Positions 58,490-64,000 of a stretch of DNA of 64,000 nt are shown here, in pieces; the first letter of the stretch is position 1; each line of letters begins with the position of its first letter. Under the pieces are notes generated by a model. That model did not search any database, had not been told where the DNA came from, and saw only the letters and a list, made by a program, of their open reading frames with translations. A program made the translations under genes and the position numbers. This stretch comes from Marinibium conchae (GTDB lineage: Bacteria > Pseudomonadota > Gammaproteobacteria > Enterobacterales > Alteromonadaceae), in assembly GCF_015595035.1 (NCBI RefSeq), contig NZ_JADNRN010000001.1, positions 1,674,001 to 1,738,000 of the forward strand. The letters are read 5' to 3'.

Positions 58490-58988
58490 AGTATTTCCCG
58501 CTCCACTCTAGTGGAATCCTTTTAGGTAATTATTATATCCGTTTCAAAAATATCGCTTTGTTAGCATCTAATCGGATTACAAACAGAAGCCACTATTGAA
58601 ACAAAATGTAAGCGCTTTCATATTGAGATAAAAAAAAGCAAAATCTCTAAAGTGCTAATACAAATTAATTGATTCGTTAATCAAGGTCAATAAAATTTAA
58701 CAATTCATTTACGAAATATTACATTTAGTGATCTTTTTTTGAAAAGCACTTTCAAATTGTACGATTTTCGAGCGAAAACGGAAATATGTATGATAAATAT
58801 GAATTTATTGAAGGAAGTCTGAGGAAATTTTAAACAAAATAAGCCGTTCTTATATGCAGGTATTATTTTTATGCTATTCAAATACACTTTACTTACCTAT
58901 ATTTGTTATACTTTTGTATAAAAACATAAGCACCTAAACATAGCTGATGATAGTTAGTGGTGATTAGTGGTCAAGGACTAAAAGACAA
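58490..58988. other. Intergenic region with regulatory sites between TonB receptor and diguanylate cyclase
   Basis: About 500 AT-rich bases without a gene. It includes the LacI-type operator at 58607-58620 and an inverted repeat TCCACT-CT-AGTGGA at 58502-58515 just before the receptor ribosome-binding site (GCGGGAA). A 60-codon open frame at 58705-58887 looks like chance. Confidence 0.6.
58607..58620. promoter_or_regulatory. LacI-family operator upstream of the TonB receptor
   Basis: TGTAAGCGCTTTCA, a near-perfect palindrome around AAGCGCTT, is the typical target of LacI-family sugar repressors that control TonB-receptor loci in Alteromonadales and Caulobacter. It lies 118 bases upstream of the receptor start. 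No lacI-type gene is in the window. Confidence 0.8.
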
Positions 58989-60104
58989 ATGCTGCATTCG
59001 CTAAACAAAGCGCTGAAACGATATTTGAGTATTGGTACTAACAGGCGATTCGATCGCACTACCAATCAACAGTTGTTCGTATCGAACCTTTTTTCTTTTT
59101 TAGGCTACATAGTCACCCTCATTTTGGCCGTCAGCTCGTATGTTCGAGAAGACTTCGTTCTCGCTATTGTTCTGGTTATAGCTAGCTTCGTATTCTTATT
59201 TTGCCATCACATACATCGCTTTGCGATGTTTGGCGACACAATAAAAATTTCAACTCGCATCGTGTTTGTGGCTGTTACCTCTTTATTAATATATCTTGTG
59301 TACTACGGAGGTAATGCTAACACGGGTCCGCTATGGATCTATATTTTACCACCGATAGCATTTTTCTTTAGTGGCTTAAAAAAAGGGCTTATAACACTAG
59401 GGATATTTGTAGTTATACTCTCACTGATGTTCTTTTATCCAGACAACGCATTGCTGAGCACCAGCTATTCACTCGAGTTTAAAACTCGCATCTTTTATAG
59501 TTTTCTAACCGTTGCATTTTTATTTGGCTTTTATGAGTACGCGCGGCAGCAGTCTTTTGAGGACATACGTAAGCTGAGTGAAAAATTCGAAAAGCAAGCG
59601 ATGCACGACCCACTTACCGGTTTATCAAATCGCCGCGGTATGCGACACTTTTTAGAGCATGAGTATAACCGCTCGAGGCGAGCAAACACGCCACTTTCCT
59701 TACTACTTGTAGATATCGATAAGTTTAAAAAAATTAATGATGAGTATCTGCATGATGGTGGCGATCACGTTCTTGAGGAGCTCGCAAAATTATTTATTGA
59801 GACGATTAGGAGCCAAGACAAAGTTGCTCGTTGGGGCGGAGAGGAATTCCTTTTTCTGTTGCCCGATACTAGTGCTAACGATGCCTACGTTTTAGCTGAA
59901 AAACTCAGGGAAGCTGTGATGAATTACGATATTAAATTTGCGGGAAAGAAAATCTCGGTGACTATCTCCACAGGGCTCAACGAAATAGAGCCAGGGGTAA
60001 ATATTGATCAAGCAATTAACTCAGCTGACCATCACTTGTATGAAGCAAAAAGCAAAGGCCGCAATCAAACACAACCTTGTATCAATAGCTCAGAAAAACC
60101 TTGA
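58989..60104 (+). CDS. Membrane diguanylate cyclase
   Basis: A 371-residue protein making cyclic di-GMP. The N-terminal part has five to six hydrophobic helices (about 33-185) with no large periplasmic domain, then a short coiled stretch and a GGDEF domain. The active site is GGEEF (about 283-287), with DPLTGLSNRR and DIDKFKKIND. The product-inhibition I-site RSQD lies exactly five residues upstream, so it should be feedback regulated. It converges on the PAS-GGDEF-EAL gene. Confidence 0.93.
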   Translation: MLHSLNKALKRYLSIGTNRRFDRTTNQQLFVSNLFSFLGYIVTLILAVSSYVREDFVLAIVLVIASFVFLFCHHIHRFAMFGDTIKISTRIVFVAVTSLLIYLVYYGGNANTGPLWIYILPPIAFFFSGLKKGLITLGIFVVILSLMFFYPDNALLSTSYSLEFKTRIFYSFLTVAFLFGFYEYARQQSFEDIRKLSEKFEKQAMHDPLTGLSNRRGMRHFLEHEYNRSRRANTPLSLLLVDIDKFKKINDEYLHDGGDHVLEELAKLFIETIRSQDKVARWGGEEFLFLLPDTSANDAYVLAEKLREAVMNYDIKFAGKKISVTISTGLNEIEPGVNIDQAINSADHHLYEAKSKGRNQTQPCINSSEKP

Positions 60105-60125
60105 GCCATTTGTAGGAAGTTCACT

Positions 60126-61778
60126 CTAGCTATTCAGCATACTTAAAAAGTCTTGAAAGCTCATTGGTCGACCAAATAAGTAGCCTTGATATTCTGTGCA
60201 ACCTAACTCCAATAAGGTTGCGCGCTCATCTTTCGTTTCAACACCTTCAGCTATCACTTCCATGTGCAAATTCTGTGACATATTGATAATGGTATCGACT
60301 AGCTTTCTATTTACTCCATTTTTGTGCAAATTACTCACAAAGCTTCGGTCTATTTTCAGTTTATCGATCGGTAAATTAGCAATATAAGCCAACGAAGAAT
60401 AGCCTGTACCAAAATCATCAATAGCAATACTAAAACCTTTACTCTGCAAGCCTAGCATTGTTTTTACGGCTGTATCCTGATGGTCTATTAATAGGCTTTC
60501 AGTAATCTCCAACTGAATATTCTTAGCATTTAGTTTTCTGTTGGCAACTTCATTGACGAAGAATGTAAGCATAGTTGGGTTTCTAAATTGCCTACTACTT
60601 ACATTGATGGCGAGCTTAAATTCATCACAAATCACGGTATGTCGTTGTATCTCAGCTAAATATTCAAGCGACTTAGTGAATACCCAATTGCCGAGTAAAT
60701 AGATAAAGCCAGTTTCCTCAGCGACAGGAATGAATTCGACAGGCGATATTATGCCTAGCACTTTGCTATTCCAACGCAACAGAACTTCTGCACCTATCAC
60801 GCAATTTTCATCATTCACTTGAGGTTGAAAAACTAAATGAAATTCGTTGTTCTCAAGCCCTTTCACCAGTTCTTTGCGCAATGTGTTTTTGCGCTCCCCA
60901 GCTAAATGCATATCCGCGTCGTAGAACTCGAAACCGCCCTTACCTTTGTCTTTGGCAACATACATTGCCATGTCAGCTTGGCGAAAGGCTTCGGTATACT
61001 CAAAAGTATCACCTTTCATTAAGGTCAAACCAATGCTGGCACCGATATTGATAACGTTGTCTTCAAAAAAGAAGTTTTCTGAGAGTGTTTGGATTACTTT
61101 TTTCGCAAGTTTGCTCATGCTATGTTTGTACTGAGCTTCATTTTCAAGAGGAACGAAAATACTGAACTCGTCTCCCCCTAAACGACATATTTTGCATTCG
61201 CTGTTTTGCACAATGCTCTGGATCCTTTTAGCGACCTCTTGAAGTAAAATATCGCCAACTAAATGTCCAAGTGAATCATTCACAGTTTTAAAGTAATCAA
61301 GATCAATAAATAAAAGCCCCGCGAAGTGGCCTGTAAAAGTGTCGATAGTCTGCTGTAGGCTGCGCCGATTAGCTAAGCCGGTTAAGGGATCAAGTAAGGC
61401 TTGTTTCTCAATTTGGTGTCGGTATTCAACTTCAGAGCTTATATCTTCATAAGTACCAACAAGACCAATTGCATCACCTTCATCATTTATTATGGGTACC
61501 TTATTGGTACGCAACCATCTGTTTGGCGCGTTAGCAATACTTTGCGACTCTTCAATGCCTAACTTGGCTTGTTTAGAAGACATTACCTCAAAGTCATCTC
61601 GGCGAAATGCCTTCGTCTCTTCACTATCGAAGGTAAAATCATAATCTGACTTACCCATTAGGTCTTCGACTCGACTCAGATTCAAGTCCTTGAGAAAGGT
61701 CTTATTGCCGCCTAAAAAACGAGAATGCGTATCTTTCCAGAATACACGCATAGGAATGTTATCAAGTACGATTCTCAA
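60126..61778 (-). CDS. PAS-GGDEF-EAL cyclic di-GMP protein
   Basis: A 550-residue soluble protein with an N-terminal PAS domain (DNIPMRVFWKD to about 117), a GGDEF domain with intact GGDEF (201-205) and an EAL domain from about 300. The EAL motif reads EVL (331-333) but the other catalytic residues (NVSSRQF, E in QLEITES, DDFGTGYSS, K in DKLKIDRSF, E in AEGVE) are present, so phosphodiesterase activity is plausible. The listed start is TTG 61778, which has no good ribosome-binding site. In-frame sequence continues to an ATT at 61823 (then SEKKQTNNIDAEEL) just after GGGGTGA; that is probably the real N terminus. Confidence 0.9.
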   Translation of the reverse strand: MRIVLDNIPMRVFWKDTHSRFLGGNKTFLKDLNLSRVEDLMGKSDYDFTFDSEETKAFRRDDFEVMSSKQAKLGIEESQSIANAPNRWLRTNKVPIINDEGDAIGLVGTYEDISSEVEYRHQIEKQALLDPLTGLANRRSLQQTIDTFTGHFAGLLFIDLDYFKTVNDSLGHLVGDILLQEVAKRIQSIVQNSECKICRLGGDEFSIFVPLENEAQYKHSMSKLAKKVIQTLSENFFFEDNVINIGASIGLTLMKGDTFEYTEAFRQADMAMYVAKDKGKGGFEFYDADMHLAGERKNTLRKELVKGLENNEFHLVFQPQVNDENCVIGAEVLLRWNSKVLGIISPVEFIPVAEETGFIYLLGNWVFTKSLEYLAEIQRHTVICDEFKLAINVSSRQFRNPTMLTFFVNEVANRKLNAKNIQLEITESLLIDHQDTAVKTMLGLQSKGFSIAIDDFGTGYSSLAYIANLPIDKLKIDRSFVSNLHKNGVNRKLVDTIINMSQNLHMEVIAEGVETKDERATLLELGCTEYQGYLFGRPMSFQDFLSMLNS

Positions 61779-61989
61779 TAACTCTTCGGCATCAATATTA
61801 TTTGTTTGTTTTTTTTCGCTAATAAATCACCCCAACACAACCGGTGGGCTTTGCAAGTGCGTAAGTTATAGCATAATGTGTGAAACTTTATGAACAGTAA
61901 AGTAGATTTAAGTATACAAAAGAAAATAAAGTAGCGTAGTTTACGAAATATTATAATTATTTAAGTGAAATCTATAAGGAAGGGACGCC

Positions 61990-63774
61990 ATGAGCACTAA
62001 CACCACGCTTGAAAACCAACAGCTATCAAAAGTATTTATTAGTCTTATAGCACTGGTTCAAGGTTTATTACTTGCTCTTCTTTATCATCGTCTTGAAGTT
62101 GAGTTGTGGCCCTTCGGTCACTTCAGTTTCATCCATGCTTTCGCGACCATCTTGTTGTTCACTCCTACTCTATTTTTATTGGTGTCCACTCGCCAAAATT
62201 GGAAGAAAGCGCTGCTTGTAACACTCCCCTACTGCTTACTACTTGCAACCATTGCCGCCTACGTTGGTAGCCTTATTATTTACCATTACTCAGATCAACT
62301 TACCTTCGTTTTCACGCTCTGTGCACTGATATCCACTTTCAAAGTGACGCTATACACGGTGAACTATGCCAACGGCACGCCTTTTTCTTATGCATCTTTG
62401 TTTCATCTGTCGTTTCGTTACTTCATTTTAGCCACAGCTACAGTGCTCTTTAGCGCTATCTTATTCACTATATTGTTCTTAGGCGCAGAGCTCTTTGAAG
62501 TACTGGGTATCTCGATTTTCAGTGAGTTACTAGCAGACAAATGGGTATGGGTCCCAACCTTGACATTGTCGGTTGCGCTAGCCATTAATGTCTTTCGAAG
62601 TATATTGCATACCGTCGACGTCTCGGCATCAATCGTACAAACGCTGTTTAAATTTTTATTGCCATTTTTAGTGATAATCTCTCTTGGCTTTGCAGCAACA
62701 TTACCATTCACCGGCTTACAGAAGCTTTGGGATACAGGCAGCGGAACCAGCCTAGTACTGTGGTTACAAGCCCTTACCCTATTCTTTGTCAATGCGGTAT
62801 ATCACGAGGGCAATCTTCATCGCCCTTACAAAGCACTGATGCATCGGCTCATTATGCTTGGTTTGGTATTGTTACCAATTTATAGCATCATCGGCGCTTA
62901 TGGTCTGTGGTTAAGAATCGATCAGTATGGCTTAACAGTATCAAGAGCATGGGCCACAGTAGTATGTGCACTCTTAGCATGCTTCGCTTTTGGCTACTTG
63001 CTAGGCATCATTCGTTTGGGTGAACGTTGGCAGGCTGCCCAAAGTAAAATAAATGTGGGAATGGGCATTGTGGTAGCAGTGGGACTTTTGCTGATCAACA
63101 CCCCATTTATCAACTTTTATAGTTTATCGGCATCGAGCCAATTGGCTCGACTGGATGATGGTAAAGTGAGTCTCGAAGAATTCGACTTTGATTACTTTGT
63201 TTACTCCCTTCATGCACCAGGCAAAGAAGCCCTTGATGCATTGAAAGCCGACATTGCCGAGAGCAACCCTGATATAGTCGCTCTTATCGACAAGAAATAC
63301 AGTAATCGAACACGCTATAGCGGCGGTAGCGAACTCGACGACTTACAAGTAGAAACCATTGTTAGCTTCTTTCCTGAAAAGAGCAGTATTTCGTCGGAGT
63401 TTATGGACTATCTTCAAGCTAGCAACATACTCAACGACAGTTACCCTTCATCTATTGTTAGCTTACATATCATTGCGATTGATATGGATGAGGATGGTAG
63501 TGATGAATATCTGGTCGTTCATGCTTATAACTGGGGCGAAAGCGCAGCCTTATATAGTAGAATGGCCGATGACAACGATGCTGAAAAAAAGCAAGATGAG
63601 GCAAGTAAAGAACAAGCCTCAGAGAATCTTTGGCAACGGCATTATGTGAATGTGAGTAGTGATTCACGCAACGCTGAGCTCAGCATAATTTTGAATAGTG
63701 AAAAAATCACGCTTGAAGAACGCAAATGGAAAAAAGCCCGCATCGGGCCTTTTGAGTTCATCGTGCAAGACTAA
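61990..63774 (+). CDS. DUF4153 domain membrane protein
   Basis: A 594-residue protein. The first 390 residues contain about ten to eleven membrane helices (DUF4153), including LFTILFLGAELFEVLGI and LAINVFRSILHTVDV. The C-terminal 190 residues are probably outside the membrane and include a DMDEDGSDEYL stretch that resembles a calcium-binding loop. The function is unknown. An AAGGAAGG ribosome-binding site precedes the ATG. Confidence 0.85.
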   Translation: MSTNTTLENQQLSKVFISLIALVQGLLLALLYHRLEVELWPFGHFSFIHAFATILLFTPTLFLLVSTRQNWKKALLVTLPYCLLLATIAAYVGSLIIYHYSDQLTFVFTLCALISTFKVTLYTVNYANGTPFSYASLFHLSFRYFILATATVLFSAILFTILFLGAELFEVLGISIFSELLADKWVWVPTLTLSVALAINVFRSILHTVDVSASIVQTLFKFLLPFLVIISLGFAATLPFTGLQKLWDTGSGTSLVLWLQALTLFFVNAVYHEGNLHRPYKALMHRLIMLGLVLLPIYSIIGAYGLWLRIDQYGLTVSRAWATVVCALLACFAFGYLLGIIRLGERWQAAQSKINVGMGIVVAVGLLLINTPFINFYSLSASSQLARLDDGKVSLEEFDFDYFVYSLHAPGKEALDALKADIAESNPDIVALIDKKYSNRTRYSGGSELDDLQVETIVSFFPEKSSISSEFMDYLQASNILNDSYPSSIVSLHIIAIDMDEDGSDEYLVVHAYNWGESAALYSRMADDNDAEKKQDEASKEQASENLWQRHYVNVSSDSRNAELSIILNSEKITLEERKWKKARIGPFEFIVQD

Positions 63775-63786
63775 TTTTCAATCAGG

Positions 63787-64000
63787 CTATCGCGAAAGCT
63801 GATACGCACAGATTGTGACTGCGCTGGCCAAATTAAGTGAATCGATAGCGCCAGAGCCGCCAATAGTAAAAGCTTCCGCATGCATAGACTGTAAAGCATC
63901 TGTTGGCACGCCTCTCGCTTCATTACCAAACAAATAACATTGATGCTCAGCGAAGCTGTCACTTTCAACAGACTTCCCTTGCATATCGAGGTAGGCAAAA
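63787..64000 (-). CDS. SpoU/TrmH-family RNA 2'-O-methyltransferase, C-terminal part
   Basis: The last 71 codons of a gene continuing beyond the right edge. CYLFGNEARGVP, AFTIGGSGAIDSLNLASA and TICAYQLS match motifs 2 and 3 of the SPOUT RNA methyltransferases (GNEA/GxG, and xxxSLNxxxA that binds SAM through the trefoil knot). Which RNA is modified cannot be told from this part. The gene is convergent with the DUF4153 gene, 12 bases apart. Confidence 0.88.
   Translation of the reverse strand, partial: FAYLDMQGKSVESDSFAEHQCYLFGNEARGVPTDALQSMHAEAFTIGGSGAIDSLNLASAVTICAYQLSR

Noticed and set aside
58705-58887. 60-codon minus-strand open frame upstream of the TonB receptor
   Set aside because: Composition follows the AT-rich background and no start signal is present.
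63771-63998. Alternative minus-strand frame over the right-edge methyltransferase gene
   Set aside because: The overlapping frame ending at 63787 carries clear SpoU motifs; this one has none.

Overview
The window looks like a chromosomal segment of a marine gammaproteobacterium, most probably of the order Alteromonadales. The evidence is the E. coli/Vibrio/Pseudoalteromonas-type core genes (efpL, tesA-ybbA-ybbP, dusC, gltX with flanking tRNA genes, the bioBFCD/bioA pair, glrK-qseG-glrR, asnS), a Vibrio-cluster-I-like cytoplasmic chemotaxis operon, and the TonB-receptor/tryptophan-halogenase/LacI-operator combination common in Alteromonadales. DNA is moderately AT-rich and no transposase, integrase, phage gene or CRISPR array was seen.

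Layout. 1-9.5 kb: the end of efpL, a HAD phosphatase, an ElaA acetyltransferase, the ybbA-ybbP exporter divergent from tesA, an XRE regulator with a membrane protein, and two secreted or lipid-anchored amidohydrolases. 9.5-13.6 kb: dusC, a tRNA-Ala/Glu/Glu operon with its own strong promoter and terminator, gltX, and a divergent tRNA-Val pair followed by about six 76-bp tandem repeats, whose junctions repeat the 3' end of the tRNA. 13.7-18.6 kb: an ATM-type ABC exporter, two small proteins, a secreted GH11-xylanase-like protein and an anchored unknown. 18.6-27.2 kb: class II DAHP synthase, btuD, glpD divergent from glpK, btuC with a low-molecular-weight phosphatase, pepE and yaeQ. 27.3-32.8 kb: biotin synthesis, bioBFCD divergent from bioA. 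32.8-37.4 kb: the GlrK/QseG/GlrR envelope signalling system, an EF-hand protein and a membrane protein. 37.6-39 kb: asnS.

39.7-51.7 kb is the most unusual part: one long, tightly packed chemosensory operon. It encodes a soluble receptor with two signalling tips (DosM-like), a three-domain CheW, CheB, a HEAT-repeat protein, CheR, CheY, CheA, a small STAS-like protein, a ParA-type ATPase, a second CheY and a short membrane receptor ending in a CheZ-like D-x-x-x-Q motif. It matches the V. cholerae cluster I (F9-class) system that builds free cytoplasmic arrays, with an added ParA that could position the array. The first two proteins share an N-terminal KSIQT peptide, which may be a docking tag.

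51.8-64 kb: a SpoIIAA-like protein, two flavin-dependent tryptophan halogenases and a large TonB-dependent receptor behind a LacI-type operator, a membrane diguanylate cyclase, a PAS-GGDEF-EAL protein, a DUF4153 membrane protein and the end of a SpoU/TrmH RNA methyltransferase. Two genes here (near 51.8 and 61.8 kb) have coding sequence extending upstream of any ATG/GTG/TTG, suggesting ATC or ATT starts.
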